Positions 8,145-17,112 of a stretch of 64,000 nt of DNA are shown here, piece after piece. Source of the DNA: JAZSNL01 sp045536365 (lineage in GTDB: Bacteria > Bacillota_I > Bacilli_A > ML615J-28 > CAG-313); contig JAZSNL010000013.1 of NCBI GenBank assembly GCA_045536365.1, forward strand, positions 10,062-74,061, written 5' to 3'. The translations under genes were made by a program, and so were the position numbers. The first letter of the stretch is position 1, and every line of letters begins with the position of its first letter. Under the pieces are notes generated by a model that was not told the DNA's origin, did not search any database, and saw only the letters and a list, made by a program, of their open reading frames with translations.

Positions 8145-8187
8145 CCTCCTTGTTTTTTAGTTTGGATGGTTATGCAAGGAACATCCA
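8145..8187 (-). promoter_or_regulatory. preQ1-I riboswitch
   Basis: On the minus strand, stem P1 GGATG/CATCC encloses a loop containing CCTTG. It is followed by the A-rich tail AAACTAAAAAACAAGGAGG. CCTTG in the loop can pair with CAAGG, which overlaps the Shine-Dalgarno AAGGAGG. This is the H-type pseudoknot of class I preQ1 aptamers, so bound preQ1 should hide the ribosome site of queT and switch off translation. The match to the known class is close and the downstream gene is the expected one. Confidence 0.9.
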
Positions 8188-8192
8188 TAATT

Positions 8193-8221
8193 ATTATAGC
8201 ATAATATGAATAAAAATTCAA
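8193..8221 (-). promoter_or_regulatory. queT promoter
   Basis: On the minus strand, TTGAAT (8221-8216), a 17-bp spacer and TATAAT (8198-8193) place the transcript start just upstream of the preQ1 aptamer. Confidence 0.8.
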
Positions 8222-8245
8222 TTAATAAGTTTATAAACGAACTTA

Positions 8246-8274
8246 TTGAAGAAATTGAAAAAATAGTGTATAAT
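8246..8274 (+). promoter_or_regulatory. Promoter of the CAT-like/ktr/GH18 operon
   Basis: TTGAAG (8246-8251), a 17-bp spacer and a perfect TATAAT (8269-8274) lie 17 bp before the first gene. It is divergent from the queT promoter. Confidence 0.78.
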
Positions 8275-8290
8275 TAGTATAGGTGAGATT

Positions 8291-8944
8291 ATGCAGAAAA
8301 TTGATATTAATTCTTGGAATAGAAAAAAACATTATGATTGGTTTTCGACTTTTACTAATCCGACATATGGGATGAATGTTAGAATGGATGTTACTAAATT
8401 ATATCATTATGTTAAAAATAATAATCAATCTTTCTTTATTGGAATGTTATATTTAGTTACTAAAGGTTGTAATATGGTTGATGCGATGAGATTAAGAATA
8501 ATAAATGATGAAGTATATTTATTTGATGTTATTAATCCATCTTATACTGTTAAGATTAGTGATGATAATTATGATAATGTTACACAAGATTATTATGATG
8601 ATTATAATGTTTTTTATGAATACACAAAAAAAATAATTGATGAGACTAAAAAACAAATAAAAACTAAAGATGATGGATATAATCCATCTGATCGATGGGA
8701 TTATTATTATATGACTTGTCTTCCTTGGATAAGTATTGAAGGATTAACTCATCCAATTCCTGATGAGAGACAGTCTCAAAGTGTACCAAGAATTTGTTGG
8801 GACAAGTTTGTTATAAATAATGATAAAGTAGAACTTGTTTTAAATATAACTGTTAATCATATGTTAGTTGATGGATTTCATTTATCAAGGGCTTTCAATA
8901 ATATTCAAATGTTATTAAATAATGTAGAAGATGAATTAAAGTAA
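8291..8944 (+). CDS. Chloramphenicol acetyltransferase-fold protein
   Basis: This 217-residue protein has the length and fold pattern of the CatA family. The active-site region reads NHMLVDGFHLSRAF, with catalytic His190 and Asp194. The first of the usual two histidines is Asn, which is tolerated since the second is catalytic. The CAT-like Pro/Trp pattern LPWISIEGLTHPIP is present. Many relatives acetylate unknown substrates, so resistance should not be assumed. It leads an operon with ktrB (13-bp gap). Confidence 0.85.
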   Translation: MQKIDINSWNRKKHYDWFSTFTNPTYGMNVRMDVTKLYHYVKNNNQSFFIGMLYLVTKGCNMVDAMRLRIINDEVYLFDVINPSYTVKISDDNYDNVTQDYYDDYNVFYEYTKKIIDETKKQIKTKDDGYNPSDRWDYYYMTCLPWISIEGLTHPIPDERQSQSVPRICWDKFVINNDKVELVLNITVNHMLVDGFHLSRAFNNIQMLLNNVEDELK

Positions 8945-8957
8945 ATGAGGTGAATAT

Positions 8958-10286
8958 ATGCAGAAGAAAGTGATAAATCCGTATTTTTATATCATTATTA
9001 GTTTCTTAGCTGTAGTTTTAGTAGGAACTTTATTATTGTGGTTACCTTTTTCTGTTAAAGAAGGTAATATGCAATTTATTGATGCTTTATTCATGTCAAC
9101 ATCTGCTGTTTGTGTAACAGGACTTGCGACAGTAAATATTGCGGCTAATTTTACATTGTATGGTAAAATCGTTTTATTGATTCTTATTGAAATAGGAGGA
9201 CTTAGTTTTTTAACTATTGTTGTCTTTTTTGCAAGTTTGATGTCTTCAAAATTGAAGATTACTCATTTATATGTTATGAGAGAGGCTTTAAATCAAAATG
9301 GTGTAAAAGGGGTTCTTGGTTTAATTAGATTAATTGTTGGAACTGCTTTGTCTATTCAAGTATTAGGTGTTATTGCGTGTTTCTTTGCGTTTAGGAAGGA
9401 ATTACCTGATGCGAGAAGTATTGAGATTTTAGGATATAGTATTTTTCATACTATTTCATCTTTCAATAATGCTGGTTTTGATACTTTCGGACCTGATAGT
9501 TTAATTCCTTTTGCTAATAGTGTATCAGTTAATGTTATTACAATGGCATTAATTGTTATAGGTGGTTTAGGGTTTGTTGTTATTCATGATTTATTAAATA
9601 AACCTAGTTGGGATAAGTTTACTCTTCATTCAAAGATTGTTCTTATTACTACTGCTATTTTATTAATAGTTGGTACTTTATTGTTTAAGGTATCAATGGG
9701 GGATAGAATTACTTGGTTACAATCAGCGTTTATGAGTGTTACTACTAGAACTGCTGGTTTTATGACTTTTAATATGAGTGAGTTAACTCCTACTGCATAT
9801 GTTATTTCGATTTTTATGATGATTATTGGTGCATCACCTTGTTCTACAGGTGGTGGTATTAAAACTACAACTTTGTTTATTATTATAATTACGATTGCAT
9901 CTGTTGCAGGAAGAAAAAAATTAGTTGCTTTTAATCGAAAGGTATCTAATGATACGGTTATAAAGGCTTTTGCTTTAGTTACTTTTGTTATTATTTATTT
10001 AGTTATTGCAACTTGTTTAATGACTGTTTCTGAAGCTGAGTTATTAAGTAGTGGAAATTGTAATTTGCAAGATATTGTATTTGAGGTTTCTTCTGCTTTT
10101 GGTACTGTTGGATTATCTAGTAACTTAACTCCTAATTTAAGTGTAGGAGGAAAGGTTATTATTTCGCTTACAATGTTATGTGGAAGAATGGGTCCACTTA
10201 CTATTATAAATTTAATGAGTAATAATTGGCTTTCATCTAATCATTCTAATGTTGATTATCTTGAAGCTAGTGTATTAGTAGGATAG
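8958..10286 (+). CDS. ktrB: Potassium uptake channel subunit KtrB/TrkH family
   Basis: This 442-residue membrane protein has four pseudo-repeats of helix-pore-helix. The selectivity-filter segments are visible as SAVCVTGLATV, SFNNAGFDTFG, TTRTAGFMTF and SAFGTVGLSSN, each with the key Gly. The length fits KtrB rather than the longer TrkH. It pairs with the regulatory ring subunit encoded 9 bp downstream and should drive sodium- or proton-coupled K+ uptake. AGGTG precedes the ATG. Confidence 0.94.
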   Translation: MQKKVINPYFYIIISFLAVVLVGTLLLWLPFSVKEGNMQFIDALFMSTSAVCVTGLATVNIAANFTLYGKIVLLILIEIGGLSFLTIVVFFASLMSSKLKITHLYVMREALNQNGVKGVLGLIRLIVGTALSIQVLGVIACFFAFRKELPDARSIEILGYSIFHTISSFNNAGFDTFGPDSLIPFANSVSVNVITMALIVIGGLGFVVIHDLLNKPSWDKFTLHSKIVLITTAILLIVGTLLFKVSMGDRITWLQSAFMSVTTRTAGFMTFNMSELTPTAYVISIFMMIIGASPCSTGGGIKTTTLFIIIITIASVAGRKKLVAFNRKVSNDTVIKAFALVTFVIIYLVIATCLMTVSEAELLSSGNCNLQDIVFEVSSAFGTVGLSSNLTPNLSVGGKVIISLTMLCGRMGPLTIINLMSNNWLSSNHSNVDYLEASVLVG

Positions 10287-10295
10287 GAGGATAAT

Positions 10296-10967
10296 ATGAA
10301 AAAAACTTTTTTAGTTGTAGGGGTAAGTAGATATGGACTTGCTTTAGTTAAACAATTGGCTGAACTTGATGCGACAGTTATTGGTATTGATATTAATGGA
10401 GATGAACTAGCAAATGCTGAACAATATTTGAGTAGTGCATTTGTATGTGATGCGAGAAATAAAGTGGCGTTAGAAGAAGTAGGTGTTAATAAAAAACATA
10501 TTGATCATGCTATTATTACAATAGGTGGTAAATTGGATGCTACTGTTCTTACATTTATGAATTTAAATGAATTGGGTATTCCAAGAATATCTGTTCGTGT
10601 TGATGATGATCGTTCTCGTCAAGTTTTAGAAAGAATTGGAGCATCAGAGTTTATTACTCCTGAGACTTCAGCTGCCCGTACTTATGCTTCACAAATTATT
10701 AGTGATAATATGTTTGAATATACTAGAATTAGTGATAAGTATAGCATTACTGAAATTAAAATTAATGAATTTTTTAAAGGTATTCAATTAGTTGAACTTA
10801 ATGCGCGTAATAAGTATGGAGTTAATATTGTTGCAATAGTAAGAAATAAAGAAACAATTATTCCTACTGGGGAAACTATAATACATGCAAAAGATAAGAT
10901 TTATGTAATTGGTACTGCTAGTAGAATAAGTAAATTAGAAAGTGTTTTAAATAAGGAGAAAAAATAA
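10296..10967 (+). CDS. ktrA: Potassium uptake regulatory subunit KtrA/TrkA
   Basis: This 223-residue cytosolic RCK protein has an N-terminal Rossmann domain (GVSRYGLALVKQL, acidic residue in VIGIDIN) for nucleotide binding, and a C-terminal TrkA-C domain from about residue 135. It should form the octameric ring that gates KtrB in response to ATP/ADP or c-di-AMP-type ligands. AGGAGG lies in front of the ATG. The stop overlaps the next start by one base. Confidence 0.93.
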   Translation: MKKTFLVVGVSRYGLALVKQLAELDATVIGIDINGDELANAEQYLSSAFVCDARNKVALEEVGVNKKHIDHAIITIGGKLDATVLTFMNLNELGIPRISVRVDDDRSRQVLERIGASEFITPETSAARTYASQIISDNMFEYTRISDKYSITEIKINEFFKGIQLVELNARNKYGVNIVAIVRNKETIIPTGETIIHAKDKIYVIGTASRISKLESVLNKEKK

Positions 10968-12397
10968 TGAATAAAATTTTAAAAAGAGTTTTATTATCAT
11001 TAATTATTGGTATCTTTTGTTTTAGCTTAATTGCTTGTAAAAAAAATAATAACAATAATAATGGTAACAATGGTAATAATGGAGGAGGTAATAATTCTAA
11101 TATGAATGATGAATATTATCAATCTTTATTAGATGAATTTTTACCTGATGTTGTAGAAGATAATATTGATCTTCCTGCACAAAAGGATAATTTATATTTT
11201 ATATGGAGTTCATCAGATGAAAGAACTCTTTCAAGAAGAGGTATCGTTAATCGAGGAAGAAAAGATATTGTTGTTACAATGAGTATGGAAGTTATTATTG
11301 ATGATACTGTTGGTATTTATTCAAAAGAAGTTACTGTTCCTGCAATTGCATTTCCTGATTTAAGACCTGGTAAAATTGTTTTTGGTTATTATTCTACATG
11401 GCATTATGATGGATATAGTAATTTAAAGAAAAATGTTGATGTTATTAATTTAAGTTTTGCATATGTTTATCCTAATTTTACACTAGACATGTCACAAGTT
11501 GATAAAAATATTGATAATTATTTGTCTGTAAGAAAATATGGTGTTCGTGTTGTTTTATCTGTACAAGGATACGGAGCTAATGGACAAAACTTTAGTGATG
11601 CGGCATCAACTGCTGAGGGTAGACAAAAATTAGCAGATGAAATGTTAAAAGTTGTTGAGACTTATCATTTTGATGGTATTGATATTGACTGGGAATATCC
11701 TACATATGAAACTAGTAGACCTGTTGCGGATAAGGAAAATTATACTTTATTAATGCAAACTATTTACGCAACATTTAAAATGGCAAATGAGGATTATTTA
11801 GTTACTGCAGCATTACCAGGTGGTGCTTATGGATATAAACGTTATAATTTAAAAGATGTAGAACCTTATATTGATTATTTACATTTAATGACTTATGACT
11901 TAGAAGCATCTGGTTTAGCAGTTCATCATTCTGCTTTATATGTTTCAAATGGTACTGCACAATCAGCTTCAGCTGATGCATCAGTTGAAATATATAATTT
12001 AAGAGGATTCCCAATGTCAAAAATTGTAATTGGTATTGCATTCTATGGTAAATATACAAATCTTTCTAATCCAGGAACAAGTATTTTAAGAAAACAAACT
12101 TCTGGATCTTATAAAACATTAACATATGAAGCTATTTATTCTAATTATATAAGTAAAATAGGTAATGGTGTAACTCGTTATTGGGATTCAACAGCACAAG
12201 CTCCTTATTTATATGATGAAAATAGAGGACATTTCGTAACTTATGAAGATGAACAATCTATTGAAGCCAAATGTAAATACGCAAGAGATAATTCACTTGC
12301 AGGTGTTATGATTTGGGAATTAGGTGAAGATTATGAAGATCGTCTACTTGAAGCCGTATTTGATGGTATGCGAATTTCAATAGAGGACTTTGAATAA
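10967..12397 (+). CDS. GH18-family lipoprotein (chitinase-like glycosidase)
   Basis: This 476-residue protein begins with a lipoprotein signal (lipobox LIAC, Cys24). An Asn/Gly-rich low-complexity linker (about 25-45) and a short beta domain follow. The GH18 barrel starts near residue 140 with GKIVFGYYSTWHYDG. The catalytic motif is DGIDIDWEYP with Asp239, Asp241 and the proton-donor Glu243 all present, and the late barrel motif MIWELGEDY is also present. It should cleave beta-1,4 GlcNAc-type bonds at the cell surface, in peptidoglycan/spore material or chitin. It is last but one in the operon from 8246. Confidence 0.9.
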   Translation: MNKILKRVLLSLIIGIFCFSLIACKKNNNNNNGNNGNNGGGNNSNMNDEYYQSLLDEFLPDVVEDNIDLPAQKDNLYFIWSSSDERTLSRRGIVNRGRKDIVVTMSMEVIIDDTVGIYSKEVTVPAIAFPDLRPGKIVFGYYSTWHYDGYSNLKKNVDVINLSFAYVYPNFTLDMSQVDKNIDNYLSVRKYGVRVVLSVQGYGANGQNFSDAASTAEGRQKLADEMLKVVETYHFDGIDIDWEYPTYETSRPVADKENYTLLMQTIYATFKMANEDYLVTAALPGGAYGYKRYNLKDVEPYIDYLHLMTYDLEASGLAVHHSALYVSNGTAQSASADASVEIYNLRGFPMSKIVIGIAFYGKYTNLSNPGTSILRKQTSGSYKTLTYEAIYSNYISKIGNGVTRYWDSTAQAPYLYDENRGHFVTYEDEQSIEAKCKYARDNSLAGVMIWELGEDYEDRLLEAVFDGMRISIEDFE

Positions 12398-12422
12398 AAT
12401 ATTAAGGAAGGAGAAATACATA

Positions 12423-12650
12423 ATGGCTAAAAAATCTGGTTTTTGTGCATCTTTTAATAAACTTGGTTTATTAATCAAATTACTTGTTACTATTTTCTTA
12501 GATCCAATTATCGGTGCAATCTATCGTATTGCTGCTGGCAGAATTATTGCTGGTATCTTATGGTTAATTACAGGTGGTTTATTTGGTATTGGTTGGATTA
12601 TTGATATCTTAACAGTATTATTAAAAGGTAAATATACTTTACTTGCATAA
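12423..12650 (+). CDS. TM2-domain-like small membrane protein
   Basis: This 75-residue protein has two hydrophobic helices and the TM2-type segment GILWLITGGLFGIGWIIDI. The chosen ATG at 12423 has AAGGAGAAATACATA upstream. An in-frame start at 12390 would overlap the previous gene without a good ribosome site. Its role is unknown. It closes the operon and is followed by a terminator. Confidence 0.8.
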   Translation: MAKKSGFCASFNKLGLLIKLLVTIFLDPIIGAIYRIAAGRIIAGILWLITGGLFGIGWIIDILTVLLKGKYTLLA

Positions 12651-12660
12651 TTGAAAAGAA

Positions 12661-12692
12661 AACATTAAAGGGCTCCTTTAATGTTTTTTTTG
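12661..12692 (+). terminator. Rho-independent terminator
   Basis: AACATTAAAGG (12661-12671) pairs perfectly with 12675-12685 around a 3-base loop, followed by an eight-T run. It ends the operon that begins at 8246. Confidence 0.9.
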
Positions 12693-12980
12693 TTATAATA
12701 TGTTATAATTAGAAAGTAATTTATTCTTTAATTCATTTACATCATTAACTAATTGATTATATTCTTGGACTGTTGGAGTTGCGGAAGCTTGTGCGGAAAT
12801 GGTAAGTAATACTTGACCGACAAGTTCAAACCAGTTTCCTATTGAATTTTGTTGTCCAGGAGTTAATCCAATGGAGATTACATACGCAAAAACATTTGCA
12901 AGTAAAGAAAATTCATATGGTGATAGATTATCAAGATAAGACATAATAGAAACATTACTTTTTTTATTATTTTCTTCCAT
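12693..12980 (-). CDS. Small protein of unknown function
   Basis: A 95-residue product with a predicted amphipathic/hydrophobic centre (FSLLANVFAYVISIGLTPGQ and GNWFELVGQVLLTISAQ) and a polar C-terminus. AGGTGATAAA precedes the ATG. The family is not recognised. It stands alone on the minus strand between two plus-strand operons. Its codons TCC-GCA are unusual for this genome and contribute to the TGCGG pattern reported in the findings. Confidence 0.7.
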   Translation of the reverse strand: MEENNKKSNVSIMSYLDNLSPYEFSLLANVFAYVISIGLTPGQQNSIGNWFELVGQVLLTISAQASATPTVQEYNQLVNDVNELKNKLLSNYNIL

Positions 12981-13040
12981 TTTATCACCTATTATATAAT
13001 ACGCTAAAAATAAAAAAAGGAAACTAAAGTAGGTGAAAAT

Positions 13041-13802
13041 ATGAGTGTTGGAATAATAACTGGTTCATCAAGTGGATTCGGTAAAGAATTTGCGGGGAAA
13101 ATCAAAAAATATTATCCGAATATTGATGAATTATGGTTAATATCAAGATCAAAAGATAAATTGGAAAATATTAAAAAAGAATTGATTAATGATTTTAATA
13201 ATATTGAAATATTATCATATGATATTACAACAGATGAATTTATTAATAAATATACTGAATTATTAATAAATAAAAAACCACAAATTGAGGTTTTAATTAA
13301 TAATGCAGGAATTGGATATAATGGTAAATTTATTGATTTACCATTAAATGAGATTAATAAAATGATTGATTTAAATATTAAATCACTTACTAACATTACA
13401 TATTTATCTATTCCTTATATTATAAGAAAAGGACATATTATTCAAATTGCTAGCGCAGGTGGATTTATTCCTCAACCAGGATATGCAGTATATTCATCAA
13501 GTAAAAACTTTGTTTATTTTTTATCAAAAGCTTTAGCAAAAGAATTAAGAAAAGATGAAAAATATATTACAATAGCTTGTCCAGGACCATCTGATACATC
13601 TTTTTATCAAACAAGTAGTAAATACTATGAAGTACCTAAATATAAATATAAAAATATTGTTAATCATAAAAAAGTAGTTAAAAAAATACTGAAAGATTCT
13701 GTAAAAAATAAGAAAGTTTCTATTTATGGATTTAAAATGAAAATGGTTTTTATTTTATCTAAAATGTTTTCTTATGATTTCTTAATGAGGTTTATTAAAT
13801 AA
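13041..13802 (+). CDS. Short-chain dehydrogenase/reductase
   Basis: This 253-residue SDR-family oxidoreductase has the nucleotide motif TGSSSGFGKEF near the N-terminus, the NNAG motif (INNAGIGYNG) and the catalytic Ser/Tyr/Lys set (IASAGG; YAVYSSSKNF). PGPSDTSFY follows the active site. It belongs to the DltE/YqjQ-like classical SDRs. The substrate is unknown. It is followed by the TraX-like gene after one base. Confidence 0.88.
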   Translation: MSVGIITGSSSGFGKEFAGKIKKYYPNIDELWLISRSKDKLENIKKELINDFNNIEILSYDITTDEFINKYTELLINKKPQIEVLINNAGIGYNGKFIDLPLNEINKMIDLNIKSLTNITYLSIPYIIRKGHIIQIASAGGFIPQPGYAVYSSSKNFVYFLSKALAKELRKDEKYITIACPGPSDTSFYQTSSKYYEVPKYKYKNIVNHKKVVKKILKDSVKNKKVSIYGFKMKMVFILSKMFSYDFLMRFIK

Positions 13803-13803
13803 T

Positions 13804-14613
13804 ATGAAAAATAAAATTTTATTTCTTACCGCCGCAATGTTAAAAATTATCGGTATGGTTACTATGGTAATAGATCATGTCGGTGTAATGTTTTTTGAAC
13901 ATATCGGTCAATATTATGATTTATACCGAATAATAGGACGAATTGCTTTTGTTATTTTTGCTTTTTTAATTACTGATGGAATGATTCATTCAAAGAATAA
14001 AATTAAATATATTATTCAAATGTTAGTAATTGGTCTTATTATTCAATTAGTTGAAATGTTTATTTTAGGTATGGACGAAGGAGAGGTAATGAGTACTCTT
14101 GGCCTTTCTGCATTAATAATATACTTTTTACAAAAAACTTCATGGAAATCTAAAATATTCTCTTTAATTCCTTTTGGGTTAATTGTCCTTGGTGATATGG
14201 ATTTAGATTTAACAGCTTTTGAATTTCAATATGGAATTTATGGCTGTTTTATGATTGTAGGTTTTTATTATTGTTATATTTTAGGATATAAAATAGTTAA
14301 AAAATATAATCTAAATAAAGATATCGAAATGAATGAGTATTTAAAAAGTGTTGATTTTATAAGAATAAGAAATGTTATATCTTGTATATTCTTAATTATT
14401 CTTAATCTTATATATGCTGGAGCATCATATATTATTCATATTAGAAGTTACTATGAAATAGAAATACAATTATATTCAATGTTAGGGGTATTGTTTATTA
14501 TATTTTATAATGGAAGAAGAGGATATAATAAGCCTTGGTTTAAATGGTTTTGTTATTTCTTTTATCCATTACAATTTATTTTAGTTTTTGTTGCGTATAT
14601 GTTATTTGGATAG
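13804..14613 (+). CDS. TraX-like membrane acyltransferase-type protein
   Basis: This 269-residue protein has about eight membrane helices. The N-terminal LTAAMLKIIGMVTMVIDHVG and the early GRIAFVIFAFLITDG are hallmarks of the TraX family (distantly related to membrane acyltransferases; the prototype acetylates F pilin). Chromosomal copies are common in Firmicutes with unknown substrates. It is co-transcribed with the SDR gene. Confidence 0.85.
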   Translation: MKNKILFLTAAMLKIIGMVTMVIDHVGVMFFEHIGQYYDLYRIIGRIAFVIFAFLITDGMIHSKNKIKYIIQMLVIGLIIQLVEMFILGMDEGEVMSTLGLSALIIYFLQKTSWKSKIFSLIPFGLIVLGDMDLDLTAFEFQYGIYGCFMIVGFYYCYILGYKIVKKYNLNKDIEMNEYLKSVDFIRIRNVISCIFLIILNLIYAGASYIIHIRSYYEIEIQLYSMLGVLFIIFYNGRRGYNKPWFKWFCYFFYPLQFILVFVAYMLFG

Positions 14614-14625
14614 TTAATATATGAA

Positions 14626-14654
14626 TTGAAACAAAAGTAGAAATATGTTATAAT
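14626..14654 (+). promoter_or_regulatory. Promoter of the acyltransferase/lipid kinase genes
   Basis: TTGAAA (14626-14631), a 17-bp spacer and TATAAT (14649-14654) lie 40 bp upstream of the acyltransferase start. Confidence 0.78.
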
Positions 14655-14694
14655 ATATATTAAGGGGGAAAAAATATACGAACGAGGAATATTT

Positions 14695-15984
14695 ATGAAT
14701 TTAGATAAAGTAAAAAGACATGATAATCAAAGAAAACCATGTAAAGAAAATTTTCTTTTAAAATGTTTATTTGTTTTTCTTTCATTTTTATTGTCATGTT
14801 TTCATCCTTTTAAGGTAAAGAAAATAAAAATGAAGGAATTAAAAGAACCACATTTAATATTATTAAATCATACATCAATGGCTGATTTAAAATTTATGGT
14901 TCGAATGAATAAAAATAAACCATTTAATTACGTAATGGCAATAGATGCATATTTAGATGCTGCTTTTACTCATTTACAAGAGTTTATTATGCGTCATTAT
15001 GGAGGAATTATCAAAAGAAAATTCACAAATGATTTTTATCTAATTAGACAAATAAAATATGCGTTAAAAACAAATAAACATAATGTTGTTATGTATCCTG
15101 AAGCTAGATTTTGTCTAAGTGGTACTTTTTCATCAATTCCTGAATCATTAGGAAAATTGATAAAAGTATTAGATGTTCCTGTTGTGACAATGCAGACATT
15201 AGGAACTTACATTTCTCAACCTTGTTGGAGTGATAAGGTTGATCGAAATGCTCCTGTAGAAGTTACAATACAGTATTTGTTAACAAAAGAACAAATTAAA
15301 GAAATGGATTATCAAGAAATTAATCAAAAGATTATTGATGCGTTAGATTATAATGATTTTGATTATCAATTAGAACGTGGTATTAAAATTAAATATAAAA
15401 AACGTGCTGAAGGATTAAATCATATTTTATATCAATGTCCTCATTGTTTAGAAGCTCACAATATGTATTCTCATAAAGATAAATTATGGTGTGGTAGTTG
15501 TAAACATGAATGGAGTTTTTTAGAAAACGGCAAATTACAATCAACAAATGGTGAAACATATTTTGATAATATCCCTGATTGGTTTGAGTGGGAAAGAGAA
15601 AATGTTAAACAAGAAATTATTAAAGGTGAATATTCTTTTTCTGATGATGTTATGATTTATGCGTTACCAAACGCAAAAGGATTAATACCAATTGGTATTG
15701 GTCATTTAACTCATGATATGGAAAAAGGATTTCATTTAACAGGTGATTTTAAAGAATTTAAAATTGATATAACAAGAGAACCTATTTCAATGTATTCATG
15801 TCATGTTGAATATAATTTCTGGAAACATGGTGAATGTTTAGATATTTCAACATTAGATGATACTTTCTTTGTTCATCCTTTAAATCATCGTGATTGTTTA
15901 ACTAAATTCCATTTTGCAACAGAAGAAATTTTTAAGATTGTGAACCAAAGACTTCAAGAAGAAAATAAAAATATCGAAAAATAA
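14695..15984 (+). CDS. PlsC-like glycerolipid acyltransferase with C-terminal zinc ribbon
   Basis: The product has 429 residues. The first half is a PlsC/LPLAT-type acyltransferase with the HX4D motif (NHTSMAD), then YPEARFCLSGT in place of the usual FPEGTRS, and VPVVTMQTLGTY. The second half contains two CxxC pairs (CPHC and CGSC, about residues 247-270), which form a zinc ribbon, then a roughly 140-residue domain I do not recognise. It probably transfers acyl chains to a phospholipid or glycolipid precursor. A DAGK-family lipid kinase follows. Confidence 0.85.
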   Translation: MNLDKVKRHDNQRKPCKENFLLKCLFVFLSFLLSCFHPFKVKKIKMKELKEPHLILLNHTSMADLKFMVRMNKNKPFNYVMAIDAYLDAAFTHLQEFIMRHYGGIIKRKFTNDFYLIRQIKYALKTNKHNVVMYPEARFCLSGTFSSIPESLGKLIKVLDVPVVTMQTLGTYISQPCWSDKVDRNAPVEVTIQYLLTKEQIKEMDYQEINQKIIDALDYNDFDYQLERGIKIKYKKRAEGLNHILYQCPHCLEAHNMYSHKDKLWCGSCKHEWSFLENGKLQSTNGETYFDNIPDWFEWERENVKQEIIKGEYSFSDDVMIYALPNAKGLIPIGIGHLTHDMEKGFHLTGDFKEFKIDITREPISMYSCHVEYNFWKHGECLDISTLDDTFFVHPLNHRDCLTKFHFATEEIFKIVNQRLQEENKNIEK

Positions 15985-16016
15985 AAAATATTCATTCTTA
16001 TAAGGAAGTGAAAATA

Positions 16017-16937
16017 ATGAAACATTATTTTATTATTAATCCAATTGCTGGCAGAAATGATTCTACTGAATATATTACAAATGAAGTAAATCGTATATTT
16101 GAAAATAGAAATGAAGAACATGTTATTTATATTACACATAAAATCTGTGATGCGACAGACTATGTTCGCTTAGTATGTGAGGAAAATGAAAAATCTGATT
16201 CTCCAGAAGATATCGTATTTTATGCATGTGGTGGAGATGGTAGTAGTTTTGAAGTTTTAAACGGACTTGTAGGGTTTCCGCACGCGTTGTTTGCGGTTGT
16301 TCCAGTGGGATCATGTAATGATTTCTTAAAGAGTTTTCCTGAATATGATTTTTCATCTCTTGAAAATTTAGTAAATGGTGTTGAAAAAAAGATTGATATT
16401 ATTAAGATTAATGAATACTATGCGTTAAATGTTTGTAATATTGGTTTTGATGCAAAAGTTAATTATGATTGTGTTATAAATAGACAAAAACATAAAAATA
16501 TTAAAAAAGCCTATAATTCAGCGATAATTAAAAATTTATTAAAACCTTGGAATGATAGAGTTGAAATAACAATGGATGGTAAAACTATATTTAAAGGTAA
16601 ATTATTATTATCTGCTTTTGCAAACGGTAGCTTTTATGGTGGAGGATATCATTGTGCTCCTCTTGCGAAAGTGGATGATGGTTTATTAGATGCTTGTGTT
16701 ATTAAAAAAGTTTCAAGATTAACTTTTGCGAGTTTAATTAAAACTTTTAAAAATGGTAAACATTTAGAAACAAAAAGAACTAAAAATATAGTTACATATA
16801 AAAAAGGACGTAAAATAAGTATAACTTCAGATAAAACTTTAGTTGTTACTGTCGATGGAGAATCTTTCTTCTGGAAGAATATCGATATTAATGTTGTAAC
16901 TAAAGGTTTAAGATTTATTTTACCTGATAAAAAATAA
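16017..16937 (+). CDS. Diacylglycerol/lipid kinase family protein
   Basis: This 306-residue protein has the DAGK catalytic features: NPIAGRND at the N-terminus, ACGGDGSSFEVLNGL with the GGDG nucleotide motif, PVGSCNDF, and the later NVCNIGFDAKV and NGSFYGGGY motifs of YegS/DgkB-type kinases. The start at 16017 is chosen because AAGGAAG ends 8 bases before it. A GTG nine bases earlier lies inside that site. It likely phosphorylates diacylglycerol or a similar lipid and acts with the upstream acyltransferase. Confidence 0.9.
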   Translation: MKHYFIINPIAGRNDSTEYITNEVNRIFENRNEEHVIYITHKICDATDYVRLVCEENEKSDSPEDIVFYACGGDGSSFEVLNGLVGFPHALFAVVPVGSCNDFLKSFPEYDFSSLENLVNGVEKKIDIIKINEYYALNVCNIGFDAKVNYDCVINRQKHKNIKKAYNSAIIKNLLKPWNDRVEITMDGKTIFKGKLLLSAFANGSFYGGGYHCAPLAKVDDGLLDACVIKKVSRLTFASLIKTFKNGKHLETKRTKNIVTYKKGRKISITSDKTLVVTVDGESFFWKNIDINVVTKGLRFILPDKK

Positions 16938-16983
16938 AAAAATTTAAATTTACCGCAAAATGTAAATTTATGTCAAAAACATC

Positions 16984-17020
16984 AATTCCGCCACAATATT
17001 GTGGCGGAATTTTAATTTTT
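16984..17020 (+). terminator. Terminator with 28-bp palindrome
   Basis: Bases 16984-17011 form a perfect palindrome (arm AATTCCGCCACAAT) followed by a T-rich tract. A second, weaker hairpin (16945-16953 with 16962-16970) lies just upstream. Confidence 0.8.
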
Positions 17021-17066
17021 ACTGAAAAATGCAGATTTGCGCTACAATACGACATAATTTATGCAT

Positions 17067-17095
17067 TTGCATTATCAATTCTTTTATGATATAAT
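17067..17095 (+). promoter_or_regulatory. Promoter of the MacB-like ABC gene
   Basis: TTGCAT (17067-17072), a 17-bp spacer and TATAAT (17090-17095) are followed 17 bases later by the ATG, which has AGGAGG in front. Confidence 0.78.
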
Positions 17096-17112
17096 AAACA
17101 TAGGAGGTACTT

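Noticed and set aside
8141..8221. Longer QueT N-terminus (27 extra residues)
   Set aside because: This stretch is the promoter and the preQ1 riboswitch. The ATG at 8140 has the proper ribosome site.
8291..8944. Chloramphenicol resistance gene
   Set aside because: The fold and catalytic His are present, but the operon context is potassium uptake and a glycosidase, and many CAT-fold proteins do not act on chloramphenicol.
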